From contig JAWLGP010000001.1 in NCBI GenBank assembly GCA_041685045.1, positions 444,109 to 508,108 on the forward strand: DNA of 64,000 nt. The letters are read 5' to 3'. This document shows, piece after piece, positions 54,359 through 63,474 of the stretch. Positions within the stretch are counted from its first letter, which is position 1. The number at the start of each line of letters is the position of its first letter. The position numbers were made by a program, and so were the translations under genes. The notes under the pieces were generated by a model that was not told the origin of the DNA, made no database searches, and worked only from the letters and a program-made list of their open reading frames with translations. Source of the stretch: Thiohalomonas sp041685045 (GTDB lineage Bacteria > Pseudomonadota > Gammaproteobacteria > Thiohalomonadales > Thiohalomonadaceae).

Positions 54359-54867
54359 TTAACTCTGCCCCCATTTATCCTTTCGCAGTGGTATCTAACC
54401 GTTGATTTAAATCAACTATGCCATTCATGCGGTAGCGTGTTAACTGAGCGAGTTGCTGTGGCGTAGCTATTCGCGGCGGCAATGGCTAAAGCGGAGCGGA
54501 CGGCTGCTCGTGCCGCAGAGGCAAATGGTTGCCCAGGACTGCCGGACTAGTGGAGAATCCACGAACCGGAGCTCAGAACGGGCGAGCTGGACAAAGCGAA
54601 TGCTAAGTCGGGGTAACACCTGCAACCGTGGTTGAATTGCTCCGTTGGCGTCATCCTCGAGCAGGGGAATTGTTGCCGAAAGGCTCTACAGCAATCGCTC
54701 TGTGCGTAGCCCAGGTCCGTGTGAGCGCGGGCCAGCCAGGCTCACTGCTGCCCTAATGCTGAATCTCGCTTCGCCGCTGCTTGCTGTTTAGGACAAATTT
54801 AGATGAGGCCGAGCGCCCGAGCAGTCGCATTAATAAGACCTAACACCTGCTAGAGCGTTTCTGTACA
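54359..54867. other. Gene-less stretch before the DUF4007 operon
   Basis: About 509 bases with no supported ORF, no tandem repeat and no clear similarity that I can name. The composition is mixed and stop codons occur in all frames. It probably carries the promoter of the downstream operon and may be a remnant left by recombination. Confidence 0.5.
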
Positions 54868-55050
54868 ATGGCTAACGGAACAAACGGTCACTTCGTTATC
54901 GAACTCGACCCGAACCGCAATCAGCTTACCTGCAACATTTTGGGCCGAAGATACTGCCTAGCCAAACCCGTTGGCTATTTATTTAGCAGTATCGACCAGA
55001 TGAAACCGGATTTCACCGAATGCCAAGGAGGCAAGGAGGCGAGCCCATGA
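54868..55050 (+). CDS. Small protein leading the DUF4007 operon
   Basis: A 60-residue frame (MANGTNGHFVIELDPNRNQLTC..., ending QGGKEASP) without a known family. It overlaps the DUF4007 start by 4 bases (ATGA), the same coupling used later in the operon, which argues that it is translated. No strong ribosome binding site precedes it, so it could instead be a leader or a decayed gene. Confidence 0.45.
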   Translation: MANGTNGHFVIELDPNRNQLTCNILGRRYCLAKPVGYLFSSIDQMKPDFTECQGGKEASP

Positions 55051-55970
55051 AATTCACACCCGATAAGGTCGCTTTCGGGCGCCACGAGACCTTCCCGCTT
55101 CGGTATAGCTGGCTCACAAAGGGCTATACCGAATTCTGCGAGAACCCTCGGGTTTTCGAGAGCTTTGACGACGCTACGGTCACCCTTGGGGTCGGGAAAA
55201 ACATGGTCAACTCTATCCGGTATTGGATGCAGGCAGCCCGTCTGCTCAACCGAGATGGGAAGTCGTACGAGTCAACACCGCTTGCTGACGCGGTTTTTGC
55301 TCAAGACGACGGATATGATCCGTACCTGGAAGATGAAGGTACGATTTGGTTAATTCACTGGCTGATCGCAACCAATCCGGAATTAGCAACCGGCTGGTAC
55401 TGGTTCTTCAACCGGTTTCACAAACCCGAATTCACAGGGCAGCAAGTCTCGACGGCGCTGGTCGACTTCACCAAACAGACCATCAAGACCAAAGTGTCGA
55501 TGACGACGGTTCGAAACGAAGCCGCCATCATTCTGCGCATGTATTCGCGTACCCGCGGAACTACCCGTACACCGCTCGAAGATGCGCTCGACTCGCCACT
55601 TTCTCTGTTGAATTTAGTCACCCAAAATCCCGAAGGAAAGGGGTTCCGTTCGCTCCCTGACGACCGCCCATCGTTGCCCTTGGGTGTCGTCGGATTTGCC
55701 CTAACCGAACTCCTAAATGAAATGGGTGTGCGCGAGTTACCGCTTGAAGACCTTATGTACGCACGCAGCAGCTATCCAGCACTCGGCGCTGTGTTTCGCC
55801 TGACGGAAAGTAGCTTGCTCGCGAAACTCGAACGTTTGGTCCAAACCTTTCCTCGCAAACTGGAATTGCGAGAGACCGCGGGTATTCACCAGATCTACGT
55901 TTTAGAAGATGCCGATCCGCTCGAATATCTCGATTTCCACTATTTTGAACAGCACGAGGATGCAGCATGA
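55047..55970 (+). CDS. DUF4007 family protein
   Basis: The 307-residue protein has the DUF4007 features: an N-terminal FGRHETFPLRYSWLTKGY and winged-helix-like LGVGKNMVNSIRYWMQAARLL, then DEGTIWLIHWLIATNPE and TWYWFFNRF-type stretches. These proteins occur with PAPS-reductase and ATPase genes in phosphorothioation-like loci and may recognise DNA. I chose the ATG at 55047 with AAGGAGG upstream. The stop overlaps the ATPase start by 4 bases. Confidence 0.82.
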   Translation: MKFTPDKVAFGRHETFPLRYSWLTKGYTEFCENPRVFESFDDATVTLGVGKNMVNSIRYWMQAARLLNRDGKSYESTPLADAVFAQDDGYDPYLEDEGTIWLIHWLIATNPELATGWYWFFNRFHKPEFTGQQVSTALVDFTKQTIKTKVSMTTVRNEAAIILRMYSRTRGTTRTPLEDALDSPLSLLNLVTQNPEGKGFRSLPDDRPSLPLGVVGFALTELLNEMGVRELPLEDLMYARSSYPALGAVFRLTESSLLAKLERLVQTFPRKLELRETAGIHQIYVLEDADPLEYLDFHYFEQHEDAA

Positions 55971-58900
55971 GTATCGCTGACCGCATCCACGTCAAATCGC
56001 ATTACACGCGTTCGGTCAATCTAGAGCGCGATGCCAGCTCGGTCGCGTTGGTGGAGGCGTACATCCCCACCTCCCGCGCGCTGCGTACGCTGACTCAGTT
56101 TGCCGATGCCTTTGCTGCAAGTGAGGCCCCACGCTCCTGGTCGCTAGTTGGTCCTTATGGCGCAGGCAAGTCGTCGTTCGCGGCATTTCTGTCTCACTTG
56201 CTTGGTGACCCGAACGCCGAAAGCACACAAGCGGCACTCAAGGTTCTACGCAAAGCCGATCAGGGACTTGCTCGCCGGTTCGGCCGTGTTTCCAAGGACT
56301 CCAAGGGGCACTGCGTTGTCTTGCTAACCGGCAGTCCGGAACCGCTTGGTCGGCGCCTTGTCGCTGCGCTTGCTTCGAGCGCTGAAGACTTCTGGCGAGG
56401 CCGTTCAGGGCCGAGGCCGAAGGTTATTGGCGAGCTCCAGCAGCTAAGTGAGCAGGATGCTGTATCGACGTCGGACATCGTTCATGTACTCGAGAGGCTA
56501 CAAAGCAAGCTTGCGGACACCGGGGCTGCTGGCCTTCTTATTGTCCTCGATGAACTCGGCAAGTTCCTCGAGTACGAAGCGCGCCATTACGGGGCTAACG
56601 AGATATTCCTGCTCCAAGCGCTCGCTGAGCATGCAGTCCGTGCGCACCAAGCCCCGCTGTCTGTTATTGGCCTCCTGCACCAGTCCTTCGACCAATACGC
56701 CAGGGGCCTTGGCGAGTCGCTGCGGAACGAATGGGCCAAAGTTCAGGGGCGGTATGAAAACGTCCCATTCATCGAGTCCGCCGAGCAGACCCTTCGTGTT
56801 TTAGCGGCAGCAATTTCCAACAGTTTGCAGTCGTCCGAACAAGAGCAGGTCGCCCGAAAAGCTAGTTCATTCGCCCAAGCGCTATCAAAGGCAGCGGCAC
56901 TGCCCCCCGGCCTGGACGAAGAAACGGCGAGCGGCTTATTTGCACAGTGTTACCCGTTGCATCCGGTCAGCGCGATTCTGCTCCCGTCCCTGTGCCAAAA
57001 AGTCGCGCAGAACGAGCGTACCCTATTCAGCTATTTGGGCTCCCAAGAGCCTCATGGCCTCAAAGACTCCATCCGCCGCATCAGCAATGTCTCTGACTGG
57101 CTGTTGCCGTGGGAGATCTACGAGTACTTCATCATGAACCAACCGGTAGGTCTTACCGACCATGCGACTCACCGGCGATGGGCAGAAGTGGTCACGGCGG
57201 TGGAGCGGCTCGGAGGTGCTGATGCGAACGAGGTCAATCTCCTCAAAACCATCGGACTCCTGAACATCGTTGGATCTCAAGGGGGCTTCAAGGCCTCCAA
57301 GGAGATCATTGAACTCTGCCTACCGACGAAGAAGGCTGCTGGCGACGCCGCCAAGCTGTTGTGCGAACGCTCGTTAATTCAGTATCGCAAGTTCAATTCC
57401 GAGTACCGCGTTTGGCAGGGTAGTGATTTCGACTTAGACGAAGCGGTAGAACCGGAACTTCAGAAACTCGGCGCCTTGGCTGTTGCCGAGCATTTAAATC
57501 ACCGGAAGCCGTTGCTGCCCATTGTCGCCCGGCGATACACGATTGAAACCGGAACTCTGCGCTACTTTGAGCCGGCCTTTGCCGATCGTGACTCACTGCA
57601 GGGGTTAGTACAGGCAGCGGCCGAGCCACGGATCATCATCTTCCTTTCAGAAAGCGAGGACGACCAACGTTGGTTTGCAGCGCTCTCGCGTGAGCACTTC
57701 TCGTCGCGAGATTTGATCGTGGCTTACGGCAACGCACCCCAGTTGCGTGAATCCGTGGCCGAGGTGCTCGCACTCGAAGCCGTACGGAGAAACGCACAAG
57801 AGCTCAACAACGATCCGGTGGCGCAGCGGGAATTCAAAGACCGCTATGCCGCGGCCGTCGCGATTGAGGGTGAGCTACTGAACGCAATAATCGACGAGCC
57901 TACTCAAAGTGAGTGGTACTGGGAGGGCGAAACCAGGCCGCTTCGCCGCAAACGCGACCTTCAAAAACTGCTATCGGATGTCCTCAAGGCGGTTTACTCC
58001 GGCACGCCGGTTATCAAGAATGAGCTCATTAATCGGGACCGTATATCCAGTCAAGCGGCAGCCGGGCGCAACAAGTTGATGGAGGCAATGCTCCAGGCAG
58101 AGCACGAGCCGGATTTAGGTATCGCAAAGTTCCCACCTGAAAAGGCTATCTATCGCGCCCTACTGCGCGAGACCGGCCTCCACGTGTTACGAAATGAGAA
58201 GTGGCAGTTCGTCCAGCCATCTGGACGCTCTAGTGTCGTCGCTGCGTGGCGGGCTATCGATGAATTCCTAGCAAGCTCAGAAGCAGCGCCGCGGACGATC
58301 GCCGAGCTATACGAGTCACTCAAGCAGCCGCCTTTTGGGATACGGGAAGGCGTCATCCCAATCCTGTTCTTGGCCGCATACCAGGTCTACCGGCACGAAC
58401 TCGCTCTCTACGAAGGTCGAGCGTACGTCCCGTATCTTGGCATCGAGCACCTCGAAAGATTGGTAAAGGCCCCAGGCGATTTTTCTATCCAACGCTTCCG
58501 CATTGAGGGGTTACGCGCTTCGATATTCGAACGTTATGAGCAAGCCCTGTTCGAAAATCAGAAGCAGCGTACAGTGGTAGATATCGCGCGCCCGCTAGCC
58601 AAGTTCATCACCGAACTACCGGACTTCACCGCGCGGACTAAGGGCCCGGAGCTATCGAATACGGCGCGCGCCGTGCGGGATGCCTTCCAGTTCTCCCGCT
58701 CTCCCGAACACCTGCTGTTTGAAGACCTGCCGCGCGCGCTTGGTTACACCGAAAAGGATATCAAAGCCGGCGCATTGCAGGATTTTTCCAAACGTCTAAC
58801 CGACTCGCTACGAGAGCTCAAGTACGCGCTACCGAAACTGATTGACCACCAGCGGGAGCTGATTGCGCAGGCGTTCAATCTCGACCCGACGCTTGAACTC

Positions 58901-59440
58901 GCACAGGTCAAGGACATTCTCGTTGGCCGCTATGCCGGGCTCGAGGAATATACGGTCGATGTCGATGGCTTGAGGGCCTTTATCAAACGCCTATCAAATA
59001 ACACCAAGGAGGCGAGTCAGTGGCTAGAAAATGTCCTGATGTTTTTGGGGCACAAACCCGTTGCGAAATGGACCGATGCCGACCGCGCCGAAGCGGACGT
59101 TAAGCTATCAGACTATTCCCGCCGAATTCTGGATTTGGAAACCCTGCGGTTGCACTATGATCGACGCGCCAAGACGGCCGAAGGCGAGTTCGACGTCATC
59201 TTGCTAAAGACGTTAAAGAAAGGCGCGGAGCCTATCGACGAAGTCGTTGCTATCGACCCAAAACGTCATGCTGCCGCCGAGGCAATAAAGGACGGATTTA
59301 GAGCCGCTTTGGACGGGTACGAAGACCGAGAGCTGCAACTCGCTGCGGTCGCAGAGTTTGTCGACGAATTTCTCGCCGATTATCGAGCTAGGATTTCGAA
59401 ATCAAAAAACGAATTAAAGAAAAAACGGCACCATGGCTAA
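55967..59440 (+). CDS. Large BrxC/PglY-like P-loop ATPase
   Basis: The 1,157-residue protein has Walker A GPYGAGKSS at 62-70 and Walker B LLIVLDELGKFLE at about 190-202, followed by a long helical C-terminal part ending in a basic tail (KSKNELKKKRHHG). The type resembles the large ATPases of BREX and related systems, which may drive or license DNA transactions. It overlaps the PP-loop gene by 8 bases. The exact role is unknown. Confidence 0.78.
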   Translation: MSIADRIHVKSHYTRSVNLERDASSVALVEAYIPTSRALRTLTQFADAFAASEAPRSWSLVGPYGAGKSSFAAFLSHLLGDPNAESTQAALKVLRKADQGLARRFGRVSKDSKGHCVVLLTGSPEPLGRRLVAALASSAEDFWRGRSGPRPKVIGELQQLSEQDAVSTSDIVHVLERLQSKLADTGAAGLLIVLDELGKFLEYEARHYGANEIFLLQALAEHAVRAHQAPLSVIGLLHQSFDQYARGLGESLRNEWAKVQGRYENVPFIESAEQTLRVLAAAISNSLQSSEQEQVARKASSFAQALSKAAALPPGLDEETASGLFAQCYPLHPVSAILLPSLCQKVAQNERTLFSYLGSQEPHGLKDSIRRISNVSDWLLPWEIYEYFIMNQPVGLTDHATHRRWAEVVTAVERLGGADANEVNLLKTIGLLNIVGSQGGFKASKEIIELCLPTKKAAGDAAKLLCERSLIQYRKFNSEYRVWQGSDFDLDEAVEPELQKLGALAVAEHLNHRKPLLPIVARRYTIETGTLRYFEPAFADRDSLQGLVQAAAEPRIIIFLSESEDDQRWFAALSREHFSSRDLIVAYGNAPQLRESVAEVLALEAVRRNAQELNNDPVAQREFKDRYAAAVAIEGELLNAIIDEPTQSEWYWEGETRPLRRKRDLQKLLSDVLKAVYSGTPVIKNELINRDRISSQAAAGRNKLMEAMLQAEHEPDLGIAKFPPEKAIYRALLRETGLHVLRNEKWQFVQPSGRSSVVAAWRAIDEFLASSEAAPRTIAELYESLKQPPFGIREGVIPILFLAAYQVYRHELALYEGRAYVPYLGIEHLERLVKAPGDFSIQRFRIEGLRASIFERYEQALFENQKQRTVVDIARPLAKFITELPDFTARTKGPELSNTARAVRDAFQFSRSPEHLLFEDLPRALGYTEKDIKAGALQDFSKRLTDSLRELKYALPKLIDHQRELIAQAFNLDPTLELAQVKDILVGRYAGLEEYTVDVDGLRAFIKRLSNNTKEASQWLENVLMFLGHKPVAKWTDADRAEADVKLSDYSRRILDLETLRLHYDRRAKTAEGEFDVILLKTLKKGAEPIDEVVAIDPKRHAAAEAIKDGFRAALDGYEDRELQLAAVAEFVDEFLADYRARISKSKNELKKKRHHG

Positions 59441-60242
59441 GTTGACACTAAGACAAGCAGCGGAAGATAACGCTTCACGCCATGTCCTTGGGTTGTCAGG
59501 TGGCAAGGATAGTGCGGCACTCGCGATCTATTTGAAAACTCAGTATCCCGCTATTCACGAGCGGATCGAGTACTTCTTCACGGATACCGGTGCTGAACTA
59601 GAAGAGGTTTATGATTTCCTCGACAAGCTTGAGGCTTATCTCGGGAAAGAGATCGTTCGGCTAAGCAGTGAAAAGCCGTTCGAACATTGGCTCAAGGTCC
59701 ATAACGATTATCTTCCGTCACCGCGCCAACGCTGGTGTACTCGGGTGATGAAGATTAAGCCCTTTGAACGATTTGTCGGCGACGACAAGGTAGTCAGCTA
59801 CATAGGTATCCGAGCTGATGAAAACCGTGAAGGCTATCTGAGCACTAAAGATAACATCCACGCAGTTTTTCCGTTCATCGATGATGGGCTGGTGCGCAGT
59901 GATATATTCCAGTTGCTCGAAGACACCGTGGGTATCCCGGCCTATTACCAGTGGCGTTCGCGTTCGGGATGCTACTTCTGTTTTTTTCAGAGGCAGGACG
60001 AATGGCTTGGTTTGTCGCGCCGTCATCCAACGCTTTTCCAAAAAGCGGTAGATATTGAAAGGTTATCGGGGCAGGGGTATACCTGGGTAACAGGTATGAC
60101 ATTGGAAGAAGTGGTAAAGCATGCCGCAAAGAAAGGCGTGCAAAAAATTAGTCAAAACAACCGTGCGCGGTGGCAGGAAGTCCTATTAGAAAGCGACGAC
60201 GATGAACCGGAAGACCAAGCATGCATAATTTGCTCTCTTTAG
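59433..60242 (+). CDS. DndC-like phosphoadenosine-phosphosulfate-reductase-family enzyme
   Basis: The 269-residue PP-loop ATPase has SGGKDS at 22-27, FFTDTGAELEEVYDFL, and cysteines C102 (RWCTRVMK), C180/C183 (GCYFC) and C264/C267 (CIIC at the end), which could hold an Fe-S cluster as in DndC. In phosphorothioation DndC activates the DNA backbone for sulfur insertion. It overlaps the preceding ATPase gene by 8 bases and the GIY-YIG-like gene by 22 bases. A+T content rises visibly here. Confidence 0.85.
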   Translation: MAKLTLRQAAEDNASRHVLGLSGGKDSAALAIYLKTQYPAIHERIEYFFTDTGAELEEVYDFLDKLEAYLGKEIVRLSSEKPFEHWLKVHNDYLPSPRQRWCTRVMKIKPFERFVGDDKVVSYIGIRADENREGYLSTKDNIHAVFPFIDDGLVRSDIFQLLEDTVGIPAYYQWRSRSGCYFCFFQRQDEWLGLSRRHPTLFQKAVDIERLSGQGYTWVTGMTLEEVVKHAAKKGVQKISQNNRARWQEVLLESDDDEPEDQACIICSL

Positions 60243-60913
60243 CGGCTACTTCAGCGTCTTCGGGAATAAATCTATACAGATGGCGACAAATACGAAGCCC
60301 ACAGATCGCCGAGTCCCCAGGAATTTATGCATGGTACTACATCCACCGGATCGGTGACTACGATTTGGATGAATTTGTCGAGAAAGTTAAGAATGCCGAA
60401 CTCGCAGAACGTAAAGTGTTTATTGAGTCATTTCTAAAGAGGCATTTGTTCGCCAACTACGAAGAGAGTCCCTACACTGTGTCTCTTCGGGGGAAGCTCA
60501 AACCGAAATTTTCTGGTCTTGCATACCATGAGCAACAGATAGCACCTAGCCTAGTCGAACGCTTAGCAGATCAGCCGGAGTTGGTGCGATGGCTCAGGGA
60601 CCACGTCGAAGCATCTGCCGTTTCTTTTTCTAGTCCGTTGTATATCGGTATGACTGATAATCTACTCAAGAGATTGGTCACACACAAGTGGTTGATTGAG
60701 AAGTACCGAAGCGACGGAGTTCCCCGGCACACCGCAGGTGAAGATGATTGTGAAATTAAAGACCACAACTTTGCGTCAAGAATTATAGAGCGCAAGTTCG
60801 TTGAGACGAACCTCTGTGTGTTAACAAAATGCGTTCAAAGCGATGATGCGCTGAATGTGATTCTTGAAAACGTGTTGAATCGAATCAACTACCCGATTCT
60901 AGGGAGAAACTAA
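60221..60913 (+). CDS. GIY-YIG-like nuclease with a long insertion
   Basis: The 230-residue protein has PGIYAWYY with GIY at 34-36, and PLYIGMTDNLLKRL with YIG at 141-143 and a candidate catalytic arginine at 151, then RIIERKF (E190) and a C-terminal ENVLNRINYPILGRN. In normal GIY-YIG domains the two strands are separated by 10-20 residues; here about 105 residues intervene. The protein may cut or sense modified DNA, or may be inactive. Its TAATG junction couples it to the DGQHR gene. Confidence 0.65.
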   Translation: MHNLLSLAATSASSGINLYRWRQIRSPQIAESPGIYAWYYIHRIGDYDLDEFVEKVKNAELAERKVFIESFLKRHLFANYEESPYTVSLRGKLKPKFSGLAYHEQQIAPSLVERLADQPELVRWLRDHVEASAVSFSSPLYIGMTDNLLKRLVTHKWLIEKYRSDGVPRHTAGEDDCEIKDHNFASRIIERKFVETNLCVLTKCVQSDDALNVILENVLNRINYPILGRN

Positions 60914-63159
60914 TGGAGTTCCAGTACGGTATTGAAAGTGCTCTCGACTTGCCCCTCAAGGGATCTGTGGGGACATTTAGGATCGGTTCCGCTTCGGCGA
61001 AACGTGGAAGCATAGAAGTCAAGTATTTCTTGACTCACGTAAGCCTGAATTTTGAATCTGGCTCAGACGAGAAACTACTGAGAAAACTGGCCCCCGTGAG
61101 AGAGATATTCGACCCGAGGGTCCTGGATTTCGACGAGATCATGCAGCGTGATATCGACGATGCCCGAGTGTCCTCAGAGCTAATTCCATACATATTGGAT
61201 GATAGGACTCAGGATTTAATAAAGTTTTTTCCGCCCATTGTCGTAGTGGTATTGCCAACGGACCAAAACAGGCGGCCCGCAAGTTACTATCCAGAAGTGA
61301 CTGACGTTACGGAATCACTCGAACTTCACGGTGTGAAGGATTGGTTAATAACAAGATCTGGCGAGACTGGAGCTGAAGTATTTCAGTTTGAACAACCAAT
61401 CGTTAAGGGAATGGCAAACAAGCACGACTTGGTTACTTTTCGACTAAATACATCTAAGTGTGAACTAGTAATTGTTGACGGCCAACACCGGGCAATGGCA
61501 TTGCTCGCACTGTATCGAAATATACGAGACGAATGGGACGATGCCAAGAGAAGGCCGTTTCGGAAGTATTACGAAGAATGGACTCCTAGCTATATCGCTG
61601 AATTTGACCTCAAGCATATCAATCTTCCGATGATTATATGTACAGTTCCAACTTTGGATGAAAAATACAAAGGGGATTACGATTTAAAGAAGGCATCACG
61701 CTCCATCTTTTTGACACTTAACAAAACTGCTCGAAAGGTTTCGCGTACACGCAACATTCTGCTCGATGACAATGATTTGATTGCATCGTTCATGCGTCGG
61801 AGCTTGAAGGAGATCAAGGATGTAGATGACCAACGCACATCAGATTCGCTTCGAATCCATAATATCGAGCTAGACCAGGAACGACAGAAAATAAATACGC
61901 CAATAGCAATTACTGGCGTTTCGCATATTCACTACATCATTGAACATATTCTTCTCGATAGTGGAGATATCGTTGGGATTCGGCCTAGATCCGGTCGCTT
62001 CGCTAGTCGTACGGGATTTGCCGATGCACTGGATCGGTTGAAGTGCCGAGACTTGCTCGGGGAGACTGTTTGCCAGAATACCAGGCGAGACATTTTTACG
62101 GCACACACTGAGCATCAACTGAGCGAAGAGTTTAATTCTAGCTACGGGATTATTCTGCTTCGTGCGTTAAGAGAATTCAGGCCGTTTGAGTTTCACAACA
62201 ATGCGGCAATAACGCTTGAGGAACGGCTGATAGAAAAGGACGTTGACCTTCGGGCGATGTTGTTTGAAGGACAAAGTATCTATAAGGTTTTTGAGGATCA
62301 CCGCAAGAATCTGAGGACGAAATTGGATGAGGGATACTTTAAAACTGATGTTCCTCGCGTACGTGCGATTATAAACGAGTTGGATGCAACGAACGAGCGC
62401 CTGAATGATGGCATTCTCAGCCTACAGAAAATCCGCGCGCAAAAATATGTGGGCTCATGTCGCGACAAGAACAGGTTACTGGAGAGCGCTGGAGAGCCTC
62501 GGAGCGAAACGCTCAGCGTAGTCAATAGCTTCTATTCGGATGTTATCACCACGGTGGCTTTCCAGGCGGCGCTAGTCTGTGGGTTTTACACGGAGTTCGA
62601 AAAAGCATCTAATAGGTTCCAGGGAGCATACAATCTTGATTTGGATCAGGAGTTCGGCCACTACCTTGCTCACTTGAATGGTTTTTTTGTCCCTCAAAGT
62701 GCCTCTCAATTCAGGAATGTAATGTCGGTTTTAATTGGAAAAGTCGATTTACTTGACGACGGACGCGTACGTGTTTCGAGAGGAAGCCGTGGTTCGTTTA
62801 GAGATGTTGTGTATCCGGGAGAAATGCAGCCCGACCAATGGCCAAAGTATAGATATCTCATCTTGGAGATTTGGAATGACGCGATTTCTCCGGATTTTAC
62901 GGACCGACTTAAAGAAGAAAGGGATTTCTGTCGGCAGGAAGTAGCACGTGCCTTGTATGAACGGAAGAAGGACGGTATCGCGAAGGAGCGGCGGAAAACC
63001 GTAGAAGAGTTACAACAGACGGAGCTTGACGACGCGTTGAAGGCGACCTACGACGACTACAACGAATTCCTGAAGTATTTTGGGAAGGCCTCCACGTTGA
63101 ATGAGGGCTGGTTGCGGAAAGCCGTACATACCGCTGCAGAGGAGGGTGATGAAGAGTAG
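60913..63159 (+). CDS. DGQHR domain protein (DndB-like)
   Basis: The 748-residue protein has the signature VDGQHRAMALLALY with DGQHR at 189-193, as in DndB, plus STNKTARKVS-type and DNDLIASFMRR stretches of the family. It is much longer than DndB (about 360-380 residues), with an extra C-terminal region of about 350 residues that is partly helical. DndB regulates the dnd operon and binds DNA. Here it is the last gene of the operon. Confidence 0.82.
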   Translation: MEFQYGIESALDLPLKGSVGTFRIGSASAKRGSIEVKYFLTHVSLNFESGSDEKLLRKLAPVREIFDPRVLDFDEIMQRDIDDARVSSELIPYILDDRTQDLIKFFPPIVVVVLPTDQNRRPASYYPEVTDVTESLELHGVKDWLITRSGETGAEVFQFEQPIVKGMANKHDLVTFRLNTSKCELVIVDGQHRAMALLALYRNIRDEWDDAKRRPFRKYYEEWTPSYIAEFDLKHINLPMIICTVPTLDEKYKGDYDLKKASRSIFLTLNKTARKVSRTRNILLDDNDLIASFMRRSLKEIKDVDDQRTSDSLRIHNIELDQERQKINTPIAITGVSHIHYIIEHILLDSGDIVGIRPRSGRFASRTGFADALDRLKCRDLLGETVCQNTRRDIFTAHTEHQLSEEFNSSYGIILLRALREFRPFEFHNNAAITLEERLIEKDVDLRAMLFEGQSIYKVFEDHRKNLRTKLDEGYFKTDVPRVRAIINELDATNERLNDGILSLQKIRAQKYVGSCRDKNRLLESAGEPRSETLSVVNSFYSDVITTVAFQAALVCGFYTEFEKASNRFQGAYNLDLDQEFGHYLAHLNGFFVPQSASQFRNVMSVLIGKVDLLDDGRVRVSRGSRGSFRDVVYPGEMQPDQWPKYRYLILEIWNDAISPDFTDRLKEERDFCRQEVARALYERKKDGIAKERRKTVEELQQTELDDALKATYDDYNEFLKYFGKASTLNEGWLRKAVHTAAEEGDEE

Positions 63160-63474
63160 TGGGAAAGTGCGGGATATGGCAACCCTTTCATGCTTCCAGC
63201 GTGCGCGCGTGTTTAGGTCGGTTTAGGTCCTTGGAGAAGTCAGACCGGTCCGGATAGAGGGCCGAATTGGGGTTATCGAGTAGCCGCCGACGAATTTGCG
63301 TGCTATCGGTTTGAACAGCAAAAAAGAAAGGACATGCATGCGCCGCCTATTCTGGGCGCGCCTGCAATCGGGATTACCCGCTCCCCCCTCTTTCAAGTCG
63401 AAGAGGTTGTGGTGGGCCGCTCATATCAGTTCTGGACGATTGATGCTTCACGTCGCAGTAAGTGCCAAATGCCT
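63160..63474. other. Intergenic stretch between the operon and the convergent M15-like gene
   Basis: The 315 bases contain no supported gene and no clear hairpin with a T tract. The ORF from 63296 is a short chance frame. Confidence 0.5.

Noticed and set aside
54359..54867. A 60-residue frame at 54453-54635
   Set aside because: Short, with no ribosome binding site, coupling or similarity.
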